Below are positions 44,501 through 52,811 of a DNA stretch of 64,000 bases, piece by piece (position 1 is the stretch's first letter; each line of letters opens with the position of its first letter). The notes under the pieces are model-generated. The model was not told the origin of the DNA. It ran no database searches and saw only the letters and a program-made list of their open reading frames with translations. This stretch comes from Bog-473 sp963843365. Lineage in GTDB: Bacteria; Actinomycetota; Acidimicrobiia; Acidimicrobiales; RAAP-2. The stretch spans positions 434,001-498,000 of the forward strand of contig CAWJKG010000002.1 in the NCBI GenBank assembly GCA_963843365.1. Direction: 5' to 3'. The translations under genes were made by a program, and so were the position numbers.

Positions 44501-45452
44501 GGCTTGGCGCGGGCGGCGGGTGTCGAAGCGGGCAAGGGCACGGTCCTTCTCGGTTACGTGCCGACCAGTCTTCCCGGCTCTCCGCCGCCCCACACTAGGG
44601 CTCAGCACGCGACGCCCGCCGCGAACGAAGACGGTCGCGTGCAGCGCCACCGCGGCGATGTTCGAGGCGTGAGGAGGTGCAGTCATGCATCCGGCTCTCG
44701 ACGATCCCCGAGTACGAACTTCACCTCGGTTGCGTCCCGACGCGCCGGCGTCCCGTCGTGCCCGCCAGCGGGCACGACGAGGGGTTGCCACGTGCCCGCG
44801 CCCGTGCCCCGCACGCGCCCTGCGGTCGGATCGGGAGGAGGCGTCTCGGCGGCCGGCCCCTCGGCTGTCCTCGGCGACCCGGGAGCCGCCCACCGCCATG
44901 TCGATCGAACTGACGTGCGCACGCGCCGCGAAATGCCAGTTACCGGCGGTCTGGTACTACCGGTGGTGGGATCGACCCTGGGCGCCGGGACCGCCCGGTT
45001 GCGGGCGGTCCCACTGCGCCGGCCCCTACCCACACACGGGTGAGGAGACCGAACACATGTTCGCACCTGTCGCCGAACAGGGGATTCTGGGCACGTGCCC
45101 CGCAGCGACCACCGGCAGGGGAAGAAGAGTGCTTTGACCTCGACTTCTACAGAGAGAACCGACGGGCCCGTCCCTCGTGGTCGGCGCTCCCGGGGACATT
45201 CGAGAGGACCCGCAGGGGTCGACTTGCCCCGCCCGGGTGTTTCCCGTCTCCGCCTTGAGCCCCACCCTCCGGGGACCGAAGGCCCCCAGCCGGTGTCGTT
45301 CCACCCCCGGCGTTTCCGTCTGCGCACGGTCCGCCACCCGGGTCACCGACACGTGACGATCCCGCGAACTCCGGCCGGCGCCTCCCGAGCCACTTGCACC
45401 GCTGCGCTCCTGCCAGTAGGCAGTCCCTGGCGCGTTGTTCGAGGAGGTTCCG
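44501..45452. other. Long intergenic region with no supported gene
   Basis: About 950 GC-rich bases between the exchanger and the secreted repeat protein. Open frames exist on both strands (for instance 44685-45137), but none shows family motifs and they read as Arg/Pro/Gly-rich filler. The stretch holds a perfect 11-bp hairpin at 44987-45012. Directly before the repeat protein lies a GAGGAGG ribosome site. It may contain a structured leader RNA or promoter elements for the downstream gene. Confidence 0.5.
44987..45012. terminator. Perfect 11-bp hairpin, terminator-like
   Basis: GGGACCGCCCG (44987-44997) and its exact complement (45002-45012) are separated by a 4-base loop GTTG. There is no T-run on either side. 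It could be an orphan transcription terminator or a regulatory RNA stem in the long gap before the repeat protein. Confidence 0.4.
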
Positions 45453-46621
45453 TTGTCGGTCTCGGGAAAAAGTATTTGACGGCAAATTGGCCGCCTGCGC
45501 GCTTGTCGTCGTCGCCGTCGTCGTGAGCGTCCTCGGGGTCGCCGCACTCCCCCAGGCGGCATCCGCCGAGGGGGTCTCCGCCCGAGGGACCGTGACCATC
45601 GCGACTCCCTGCTGGGACGTCGGGTTCGGTTCGGTCCAAGCGGTGCTCACCTCGCCTCTCGGACCGGTCGGGAGCGTCTCGGGCACGCTGTCGGCCTGGG
45701 CGAAGGGTCCGAACTCGACCATGTACGGGGGTCAGGTCGCGTTGGTCGGCGCCGTGGTCACGCTCTACCACGTCTACCCGGGCACCTATTCCGTGCAGCT
45801 CGCAGGGCACGACACCCAGGGGACGACGTACAACTACGACGGAATGCTCGTGATCCCCTCGTGCAACGACAACTCCGTCGGCATTGCGGACGAGCCCAAC
45901 CCCGACGGTGGGTACCTCACCGTGACCGACGCGGCGGCGGTGGTCTCGCATGGGCCCAACCACTCCACCGACACGCCGAGCCCGCTCGTGAACGAGATGC
46001 ACGCGCCGATCGTGGGCGTCGGCGCCTTCGCCTCGGCATCGGGCGGCGGAAACGGAGACTCCTACTACTTCGCGGCAGCCGACGGTGGGGTCTTCACCAC
46101 CAACGCGCCCTTCATGGGATCGGCGGTCGGACTCAGCCTGCACGCGCCGATCGTCGGCATCGCGCTCCACTCCCGATCACGGCGGATACTGGCTGGTGGG
46201 CGCGGACGGCGGCGTGTTCGCCTTCGGCGACGCCGGCTACTTCGGCTCCATGGGAGGCCAGCACCTCAACCAGCCCATTGTGGGCATTCAGGGAGATCCG
46301 GCGACCGGTGGCTACTGGCTGGTGGGCGGTGACGGCAGCGTCTTCGCGTTCAACGCGCCGTTCTACGGTTCCGCCGCGGCGCTCCACCTGAACGAGCACA
46401 TCGTCGGCATGGAGACCGACCCGTACGGGAGCGGCTACCGGTTGGTGGCGTCCGACGGTGGCGTCTTCAGCTACAACGAGCCCTTCTACGGGTCGATGGG
46501 GGGACAGCCCCTCACCGGCCCCATCGTCGGCATCGCGCAGGACCCGGCGACAGGCGGCTACTGGCTGGCCAGCTCGAACGGCGGTGTCTTCGCCTTCGGT
46601 GCGCCGTTCTACGGAGCCTGA
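45453..46621 (+). CDS. Secreted protein with GYWLVG/GVFAFG repeats, two frameshifts
   Basis: A likely start is TTG 45453, five bases after GAGGAGG (LSVSGK). One extra A in the A-run at 45467-45471 then breaks the frame; removing it joins the start to KLAACALVVVAVVVSVLGVA and a signal-peptide end AASAEG. A second extra base near 46162-46167 breaks the repeat region. The C-terminal half has five units of about 42 residues of the type GGYWLVGADGGVFAFGDAGY, each ending in a PIVGI-like strand. Such units are known from actinobacterial surface proteins and probably form a beta-propeller-like solenoid. The total of 1169 bases (3n+2) fits two insertions. Confidence 0.72.
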
Positions 46622-46654
46622 GGTCCGCGCCGGCTCACGTCCGGGTGAGAATCC

Positions 46655-47788
46655 TCAGCGGGTGAGGATCACCACGCCGGCGTTGGCCCCGCGCCCCACC
46701 GTGTGCGACAGCGCCACCCGGGCGCCCTCCACCTGACGCGGACCGCTCTCGCCGCGCAGCTGCCGCACCAGCTCGACCACCTGCCCCAGCGCGGAGGCGC
46801 CCAGCGGCTCGCCCTTGGACAGCAGTCCGCCGCTCGGGTTGACGGGAAGGCGGCCGCCCAGCTCCATCGCGCCCGAGTCGAGCAATGCCGCCGAGCCGCC
46901 CGGTTCACACAGCCCCAGCTCCTCGCATGATCCGAGCTCCCGCGCCGCGTCGGTGTCCTGGCACTCCACCACGTGGAGATCGGACGGGCCGACACCCGCC
47001 TCTTCGTAGGCGTCGGTGGCCGCCAGCGTGGTCGGCGCCGGCGCGTCATCCTGCGCCAGGCCGGCCAGCGGCGTGGACTCGCTCAGCACCGAGCCGGGGA
47101 TGTGGGAGCGCAGCACGGCGGCCGCCAGCGTGACGCCAGAGGGAGCCAGGTCGGCCCGCCGCAACACGAGCGCGGCGGCACCTTCGTTGGGTGAGCAGAG
47201 CATGAAGAGGTGCAGCGGCTCGCACACGACACGCGACCCCAGCACCGCCTCGACCGTCGTCTCCTTCTGGTACATGGCGTCGGGGTTGGCGGCGCCGTGC
47301 CGGCGGTTCTTGACCACCACGCGGGCCAGGTGGTCCTTGGTCACGCCCGACGTCAGGCAGAGGCGCTGCGCCCGCAGGCCGAAGAAGGCCGGCGTCGCCG
47401 CCAATCCTGCCTCCTCCTGCCAGGGCTCGAAGAAGGACGAACGGATGATGCCCCGGGGCATCTTCTCGGTCCCGAAGACGAGCACCGTGTCGTACTGTCC
47501 GGCGCGGATGGCCGCCGCAGCCAGCATGAGGGCGGCGCCTCCGGACGCGCAGCCCGCCTCGATGTCGAGGATGGGCATGCCCGTCATGCCCAGGCGGCTG
47601 AGCACCTTGTGGCCCGTCGCGACCCCGCCGTAGGCGGTGCCGCAGAAGGCAGCCTGGAAGTCACCCTTCCCGATGCCGGCCTCGTCCAGCGCGGCCCGCA
47701 CGGCGACCACACCCATGTCGGTGGTCGAGACGCCGTCGAAGCGACCGAAGGGATGCAGGCCGACACCGGCCACGTTGACCCCGGTCAT
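46655..47788 (-). CDS. Thiolase-family acetyl-CoA acetyltransferase / lipid-transfer protein
   Basis: A 377-residue thiolase-fold enzyme. It keeps the nucleophilic Cys in ILDIEAGCASGGAALML and the VVVKNRRHGAANP segment. At the C-terminus, however, the usual GHPxGA motif reads SKGEPLGASALGQ, with Glu instead of the His. It resembles SCP2-type thiolases and lipid-transfer proteins used in side-chain or fatty-acyl breakdown. It overlaps by ATGA with a DUF35 OB-fold partner, the usual pairing for such enzymes. Thiolysis is possible because the Cys remains, but altered chemistry should be considered. Confidence 0.87.
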   Translation of the reverse strand: MTGVNVAGVGLHPFGRFDGVSTTDMGVVAVRAALDEAGIGKGDFQAAFCGTAYGGVATGHKVLSRLGMTGMPILDIEAGCASGGAALMLAAAAIRAGQYDTVLVFGTEKMPRGIIRSSFFEPWQEEAGLAATPAFFGLRAQRLCLTSGVTKDHLARVVVKNRRHGAANPDAMYQKETTVEAVLGSRVVCEPLHLFMLCSPNEGAAALVLRRADLAPSGVTLAAAVLRSHIPGSVLSESTPLAGLAQDDAPAPTTLAATDAYEEAGVGPSDLHVVECQDTDAARELGSCEELGLCEPGGSAALLDSGAMELGGRLPVNPSGGLLSKGEPLGASALGQVVELVRQLRGESGPRQVEGARVALSHTVGRGANAGVVILTR

Positions 47789-48183
47789 GCCGGCGCGAAG
47801 GCGTAGGTGACCACGTCGTTCCCATCGTCGTCGCGGTGCAAAGGCACGATGCGCAGCTCCATGGCCTGTCCCTCGGTGAGCGCGCCCGGATCGCTCTCCG
47901 TCAGGCGCGTGATGACGCGCACGCCGTCGGGCAGCTCGACGACGCCGATGCCGAACGGCACCTCACCCAGGTAGCCGGGGGGCGGTGCCGTCACGGCCGT
48001 CCAGGCCCACAGCGTCCCCCGGCGCGAGAGCTCCACCGGCTCCGGATCGGGCGTGGCGCAGTAGGTACAGGCGTCGGCCCGCGGGAAATGCACGGATCCG
48101 CAGGCCCCGCAGCGCGTGCCCAGCAGGGCCGGGGGGTCCCCGTCGGTGAAGAGGCCCTCCCGGACCAGGACCCGTCCGGTCAA
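47785..48183 (-). CDS. DUF35 zinc-ribbon/OB-fold acyl-CoA-associated protein
   Basis: A 132-residue protein with an N-terminal rubredoxin-like zinc ribbon (TRCGACGSVHFPRADACTYC, four Cys in two CxxC pairs) and a C-terminal OB-fold (TLWAWTAVTAPPPGYLG, FGIGVVELPDGVRVITRL). DUF35 proteins form complexes with thiolase-fold partners; in steroid degradation the ChsH2/Ltp2 type makes a hydratase-aldolase. Its start overlaps the SnoaL gene stop and its stop overlaps the thiolase start, which strongly suggests a complex with the neighbouring thiolase. Confidence 0.9.
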   Translation of the reverse strand: MTGRVLVREGLFTDGDPPALLGTRCGACGSVHFPRADACTYCATPDPEPVELSRRGTLWAWTAVTAPPPGYLGEVPFGIGVVELPDGVRVITRLTESDPGALTEGQAMELRIVPLHRDDDGNDVVTYAFAPA

Positions 48184-48596
48184 CTGAGCTCGACCATCTC
48201 GAGGCCGTCGAATTCCCAGTAGGCGCGCAGCGAGGCGATCTTGCCGGCCCCGTCGGTCTTGTACGTGTAGACGCCGTGGACCACCGCCTGGTGGGTGCCG
48301 CCGGCCAGGGTGGTCCGGATGACGCCCACGTCGGCGACCTCGTCACCGCAGAGGTACGACTCGGCGATCTCGAAGTCGATGGCCTCGCCCGAGGCGATGA
48401 CGGTGTCGTAGAAGGCAGCGATGGCGTCGCGCCCGTGGTGCCCCTTGCCCTCCGGGTCGAAGGCTGACGGCCCGATGGGGTCCTGCACGAAGGCGTCGTC
48501 GGCGAACAGGCTCAACCAGCCTTCACGGTCGCCGGCCGTGACGGCAGCCCGGGATTTGAGGCCCAGCTCGCGGGCGTTCAGCGGTGCGTCGGTCAT
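48180..48596 (-). CDS. SnoaL/NTF2-like protein (ketosteroid-isomerase-like)
   Basis: A 138-residue NTF2-fold protein: WLSLFADDAFVQDPIGPSAF, GRDAIAAFYDTVIASG, then YTYKTDGAGKIASLRAYWEF. These make the cone-shaped pocket used by ketosteroid isomerases, SnoaL cyclases and limonene epoxide hydrolases. The Asp and Tyr residues are compatible with isomerase activity but not decisive. It is coupled by a 4-base overlap to the DUF35 gene and follows the LLM oxidoreductase by 12 bases, so it works in the same catabolic operon. Confidence 0.85.
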   Translation of the reverse strand: MTDAPLNARELGLKSRAAVTAGDREGWLSLFADDAFVQDPIGPSAFDPEGKGHHGRDAIAAFYDTVIASGEAIDFEIAESYLCGDEVADVGVIRTTLAGGTHQAVVHGVYTYKTDGAGKIASLRAYWEFDGLEMVELS

Positions 48597-48608
48597 TGTT
48601 CCTCCCTC

Positions 48609-49484
48609 TCAGCGAACCTTGTCGATGACCTCGTCGGCGAAGTGACGCAGGCTGTCGACCTTCGTCGCCAGCGTCTCGGTGTCCTGCTCCACGCCGTAGG
48701 GCCAACGGAAGCCCACGATGACGTCGGTGACGCCGAGCTCCTCGAGCCGGCGGACCCCGTCGACGGTGTAGGCGTCGAGCGAGATCACGTGGACCTCGAA
48801 CGGCTTGTCCTCGGTGCCGTACTCCCTGCGCAGCTCGGCCAGGCGCGCCAGCAGGCCCGGGAGGTCGGCCGGGTCTCCCCCGCCGTGCAGCCATCCGTCG
48901 CCGTCGACGGCCGCCCGCTTCAGCGCCGCCTCGTGGTGCCCGCCGATGAGGATGGGCACGGGCTCGGTGGGTGTCGGGCACATTTTGATCGACGGGACGT
49001 CGAAGACCTCGCCGTGGAACTCGAAGAACCCGCCCGCCATGAGCCCGCGCATGATGGCGATCTCCTCGTCCATCCGCTTGCCGCGGCGCTCCCAGGGCAC
49101 GCCGCAGATCTCGTAGTCCTCTGGCCACGGGCTGGTGCCGACGCCCAGGAGCAGCCGGTTGTTGGTCAGAACGGCGGTGGAGCTCACCTGCTTGGTGACC
49201 AGCACGGGCTGGCGGATGGGCAGCTTGATCACAAAGGTGACGAAGCGCAGGCGCTCCGTCAGCGCGCCCATGGCGGGAATGAGCGAGAACGGCTCCAGGA
49301 AGGGCTTGTCCTCGAGGAACTCCCGCGTCCCGTCGGGGTTGAAGGGGTACGTGGTGTCGGAAACCTCGGGGTAGCAGATGCTGTCGGGCACGACCATGGA
49401 GTCGTAGCCGGCCGCCTCGGCCGCCTGGGCCAGGGGGACGTAGAAGGACGGGTCTGTCATCGACTCGGCATACGAGAAACGCAC
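48609..49484 (-). CDS. LLM-class (luciferase-like) F420-dependent oxidoreductase
   Basis: A 291-residue TIM-barrel oxidoreductase. Features: VRFSYAESMTDPSFYVPLAQ at the N-terminus, PIRQPVLVTKQVSSTAVLTN, RLLLGVGTSPWPEDYEICGV, then PVPILIGGHHEAALKRAA. The SPWPEDYE loop and ILIGG strand match actinobacterial members that bind F420 rather than FMN, by family inference. A GGAGG site precedes the GTG at 49484, which I prefer to a longer frame. It heads the LLM-SnoaL-DUF35-thiolase operon and probably carries out the oxidation or dehydrogenation step. Confidence 0.88.
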   Translation of the reverse strand: MRFSYAESMTDPSFYVPLAQAAEAAGYDSMVVPDSICYPEVSDTTYPFNPDGTREFLEDKPFLEPFSLIPAMGALTERLRFVTFVIKLPIRQPVLVTKQVSSTAVLTNNRLLLGVGTSPWPEDYEICGVPWERRGKRMDEEIAIMRGLMAGGFFEFHGEVFDVPSIKMCPTPTEPVPILIGGHHEAALKRAAVDGDGWLHGGGDPADLPGLLARLAELRREYGTEDKPFEVHVISLDAYTVDGVRRLEELGVTDVIVGFRWPYGVEQDTETLATKVDSLRHFADEVIDKVR

Positions 49485-49521
49485 GGCACCTCCGGGTGTC
49501 CTTGGCTCGGGCGCGCCTACC

Positions 49522-50689
49522 ATGCGGCCCGTGCCCGCTCATCCTGCCAGGACCGATGCACCCGAGCACAACCCCGCCTCCCCGGGCTCCCCGGCGCCGC
49601 TGGTGACCGACCTCTCCCTCGACGAGCTCGAACACGAGGCGCGGCGGGCCATCGGGGACATGGCCTACGCCTACTACTCGGGCGGCGCCGACGACGAGCG
49701 CCTCCTGTCAGGCAACGTCGAAGCCTGGAGCCATTGGCAGCTCCACCCCCGCGTCCTGGCCGGCGTCGCCGACGTCTCCACCGCCACCACGCTGCTCGGG
49801 AGCCCCGTCAGCTCGCCGGTCGCCATCGCACCCACCGCCATTCAGGGCCTGGCCCACCCCGAGGGCGAGGTGGCGACCGCGCCGCGGCGCCGCGGACGCG
49901 GGCGCGCTGTTGATCCTGTCGTCCCTGGCCACGTGCCCGCTCGAGGAGGTGGCCGCCGCCGCGCCCGACGGCACCCGCTGGATGCAGATCTACATCCTCC
50001 GCCAACGGGCCCGCACCGAGGAACTGGTGTACCGCGCGGCCGCCCACGGCTACGGCGCGCTGGTCCTGACCGTCGATGCCCCGGTCTCGGGGCTCCGTCT
50101 GCGCGAGTGGCGCATGGGCGTGCGCCTGCCCGACGACCTCGCCTTGCCGAACCTGGCGGGCGACAGCACGGCGAGCGCCCGCGCCGGCGGCTTCATGGCC
50201 ATCGTCACCCACGAGTTCGAGCCGGCGCTCACGCCCGACGACATCGGGTGGCTGGCCGGACTGAGTGACCTGCCCGTGGTGGTCAAGGGGGTGCAGCGGG
50301 CCGACGACGCCGCACGCTGCGTGGACGCCGGGGCGGCCGCCGTCGTGGTATCCAATCACGGTGCCCGCCAGCTCGCCGACGCACCGGCCACCGCCGACAT
50401 TCTGCCCGAGGTCGTCGACGCCGTGGCCGGACGAGCCGAGGTCTATGTCGACGGCGGGGTGCGCCGCGCCCCGGACGTGGTGAAGGCACTGGCTCTCGGG
50501 GCGCGGGCGGCCCTCGTCGGGCGGCCGTCGCTGTGGGCCCTGGCCACGGGCGGTGCCGAGGGCGTGGCGGGGCTGCTCCGGTGGTACGAGTCCGAGCTGC
50601 GGCGCACCATGGCGCTGTGCGGCGCCGGCAACGTCGACGCCATCGACCGCGCGCTGATCCGCCGCACGCCGGGATGGGCCCTGCCATGA
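49522..50689 (+). CDS. Alpha-hydroxy-acid oxidase / lactate-oxidase-like FMN enzyme, single-base frameshift
   Basis: An FMN-dependent (S)-2-hydroxyacid oxidase. N-terminal motifs are MAYAYYSGGADDERLL, SSPVAIAPTAIQGLAHPEGE and, after the break, ILSSLATCPLEEVAAA. Next come RWMQIYILRQRARTEELV, LVLTVDAPVSGLRLRE and LPVVVKGVQRADDAA; the active-site VVVSNHGARQLADAPAT carries His and Arg. The frame shifts near 49877-49895 in a GCGCCGCGGCGCC tract. The length is 1168 bases (3n+1), so one extra base explains it. It overlaps the following acyl-CoA synthetase start by ATGA. The substrate is a hydroxyacid such as lactate, mandelate or glycolate. Confidence 0.87.
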
Positions 50690-52371
50690 CGAGCGTTGCC
50701 GACCTGCTGGCGGCCCGGGCCGAGGACGACCGCATCGGGGTGATGGACGGCGACAGGCGCTGGACCTGGCGGCAGGCCGTCGAGGAGGGCGCAACCCGCG
50801 GCGCCCTGGCCAGGTCCCTGTTCGGCTCGGGCAAACCGCACATCGGCGTGCTGCTGCCCAACGGCGCCGAATACCTCTTCTGGCTCAACGCCGCCGCCCT
50901 GGCCGGTGCGGCCAAGGTCGGCATCAACCCCACCCGCCGCGGCGAGGCCCTGGCCGCGGACGTGCGCGCCACCGACTGCGCCCTCATCGTGACCGACGCC
51001 GAGGGCGCCGACCTCCTGCGCGGCCTCGACCTCGGGGTCGACGAGGACAAGGTATTGGTCGTCGGCACCGCGCGCTACGACGAACTCCTGGCCCGGTACG
51101 CCGGCAGCGACGAGGCCCGCCACCTCGTGGAGCACGCCGACGAGGTCGACGACGACGCGCTGTTCCTCCTCATCTTCACGTCGGGGACGACCGGCGTGCC
51201 CAAGGCCGTGCGCTGCACCCAGGGCCGGCTGGCCGGCATCGCCGAGGTGGCGGCGCCCGGCTACGGCTACACCGGCGAGGACGTCTGCTACTGCCCCATG
51301 CCGCTCTTCCACGGCAACGCGCTCATGGCCCTCTGGGGACCCGCTGTCATGGTGGGCGCCGCCATCGCGACGCGCCCGCGCTTCAGCGCCTCGGCCTTCA
51401 TCGACGACGTGCGGCGCTACGGGGCGACCAAGTTCAGCTATGTGGGCAAGGCGATCGCCTACATTCTGGCCACGCCCGAGCGGCCGGACGACGGCGAGAA
51501 CACGCTGAAGAGCGCTTTCGGCACGGAGGCCTCGGTACGCGACCGGGACCGCTTCCGGGAGCGTTTCGGCTGCTTCCTGATTGAGGGCTACGGCCAGAGC
51601 GAGGGTGGCGCCGCCATCAACCCCGTGCTCGGCATGCCCAAAGGAGCGCTGGGCAAGCCCGTGGGCGGCGTGGACCTGGCCGTCATGAGCCCCGAGACAG
51701 GCGAGCAGTGCCCTCCGGCCCAATTCGACGCCGAAGGCCGTCTCCTCAACGCCGGCGCCGCCATCGGCGAGATCGTCAACCGCAGCGGGCGGGGCAGCTT
51801 CGAGGGCTACTACCACCGCGACGACGCGGAGCAGGAGCGCCTGCGCCGAGGCTGGTACTGGACCGGCGACCTCGGCTACGTGGACGCCGACGGCTTCTTC
51901 TACTTCGCCGGCCGCACCGGGGACTGGCTGCGGGTCGACTCCGAGAACTTCGCCGCCGGCCCGGTCGAGTCGATCATCTCCCGGCATCCCGACCTCGCCG
52001 TCGCCGCCGTCTACCCGGTGCCCGACACGGCATCGGGCGCGGGTGACCAGGTCATGGTGGCCCTCGAGACCGTGCCGGGCAAGGAGTTCGACCCCGACGG
52101 CTTCGCGACCTGGCTCACCGAGCAGCCCGACCTGGGGCCGAAATGGCTCCCCCGCTACATCCGGGTCTCACCGTCGCTCCCCCAGACGGCGACGGGCAAG
52201 GTGACCAAGGTCAGCCTGCGCCGGGAGGCCTGGGCCACCGACGACGTGATCTGGTGGCGGCCGCTGGACAGCGCCGAGGTGCGCTTCGTCCCCCTGACCG
52301 ACGACGACCGGGAGGCCCTGGCCGCCGGGCTGGCCGAGAACGGGCGGCCGCCGGTGGGAGAACCGGCGTAG
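50686..52371 (+). CDS. Acyl-CoA synthetase (AMP-binding)
   Basis: A 561-residue adenylate-forming enzyme. Motifs: IFTSGTTGVPKAVRCTQGRL (phosphate loop), CPMPLFHGNALMALWGPAV, LIEGYGQSEGGAAINP (A5), GWYWTGDLGYVDADGFFYFA (A7), GRTGDWLRVDSENFA (A8) and SLPQTATGKVTKVSLRR with the catalytic Lys. This matches FadD17/steroid-side-chain-type synthetases of actinobacteria. The ATG overlaps the hydroxyacid oxidase stop, so both are co-translated. The acid substrate is uncertain; nearby thiolase and DUF35 genes suggest a long-chain or steroid-derived acid. Confidence 0.9.
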   Translation: MTSVADLLAARAEDDRIGVMDGDRRWTWRQAVEEGATRGALARSLFGSGKPHIGVLLPNGAEYLFWLNAAALAGAAKVGINPTRRGEALAADVRATDCALIVTDAEGADLLRGLDLGVDEDKVLVVGTARYDELLARYAGSDEARHLVEHADEVDDDALFLLIFTSGTTGVPKAVRCTQGRLAGIAEVAAPGYGYTGEDVCYCPMPLFHGNALMALWGPAVMVGAAIATRPRFSASAFIDDVRRYGATKFSYVGKAIAYILATPERPDDGENTLKSAFGTEASVRDRDRFRERFGCFLIEGYGQSEGGAAINPVLGMPKGALGKPVGGVDLAVMSPETGEQCPPAQFDAEGRLLNAGAAIGEIVNRSGRGSFEGYYHRDDAEQERLRRGWYWTGDLGYVDADGFFYFAGRTGDWLRVDSENFAAGPVESIISRHPDLAVAAVYPVPDTASGAGDQVMVALETVPGKEFDPDGFATWLTEQPDLGPKWLPRYIRVSPSLPQTATGKVTKVSLRREAWATDDVIWWRPLDSAEVRFVPLTDDDREALAAGLAENGRPPVGEPA

Positions 52372-52384
52372 CAGACTGCTACAC

Positions 52385-52403
52385 TCGTCTCAGAACGAGA
52401 CGA
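52385..52403. promoter_or_regulatory. Palindromic operator before the toxin-antitoxin operon
   Basis: TCGTCTC and GAGACGA form a perfect 7-base inverted repeat around the spacer AGAAC, ending 13 bases before the antitoxin ATG. Antitoxins with ribbon-helix-helix domains repress their own operons at such sites. Confidence 0.65.
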
Positions 52404-52416
52404 AACGGAGACCAGC

Positions 52417-52791
52417 ATGGCCGCAGACCGACCAACCCGCTTCGCCGCCGACCTGCTCGACGCCGCCGCGGTCGAGGGAGCCCGCCACAGCCGCTCCGCC
52501 AAGCAGCAGCTCGATCACTGGGCCCGGGTGGGCCGCACCGTGTCCACCCACCACTCCAGCGCCCGGCGCCGCGTCGAGGCTGCGCTCGAGGGCACCTTGG
52601 CCCTGACCGACCTCACCGCCGAGGAACGCCTGGTGGCCAACGCGGAGACGGACGCCCTCGTGGCGGAGCGCCTGCGCACGCTGCACTACGGCGACGTCCT
52701 GTCCGCCGAGGGGATGACGACGGTCGCGCTCGACGACGAGGGGCGGTTGGTCCGTCTCGACCCCGACGGCACCACGACCCTGCTGGACTGA
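52417..52791 (+). CDS. ParD-like antitoxin
   Basis: A 124-residue protein of the 'ParD-like antitoxin' type. The N-terminal region reads PTRFAADLLDAAAVEGARHS, then SAKQQLDHWARVGRTVS, a ribbon-helix-helix-like DNA-binding segment. A helical middle (AALEGTLALTDLTAEERLVA) follows, and the acidic C-terminal tail ends VALDDEGRLVRLDPDG. The gene starts just after a perfect palindrome and is followed 20 bases later by a zeta-like kinase gene, the order expected of an antitoxin-toxin operon. The C-terminal tail would neutralise the toxin. Confidence 0.82.
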   Translation: MAADRPTRFAADLLDAAAVEGARHSRSAKQQLDHWARVGRTVSTHHSSARRRVEAALEGTLALTDLTAEERLVANAETDALVAERLRTLHYGDVLSAEGMTTVALDDEGRLVRLDPDGTTTLLD

Positions 52792-52811
52792 CCGCGGTCT
52801 GAGGTCCACGC

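Noticed and set aside
44685..45137. Possible Cys/Trp-containing gene in the long gap
   Set aside because: It lacks a ribosome site, a family pattern and coherent codon bias; the perfect hairpin lies inside it.
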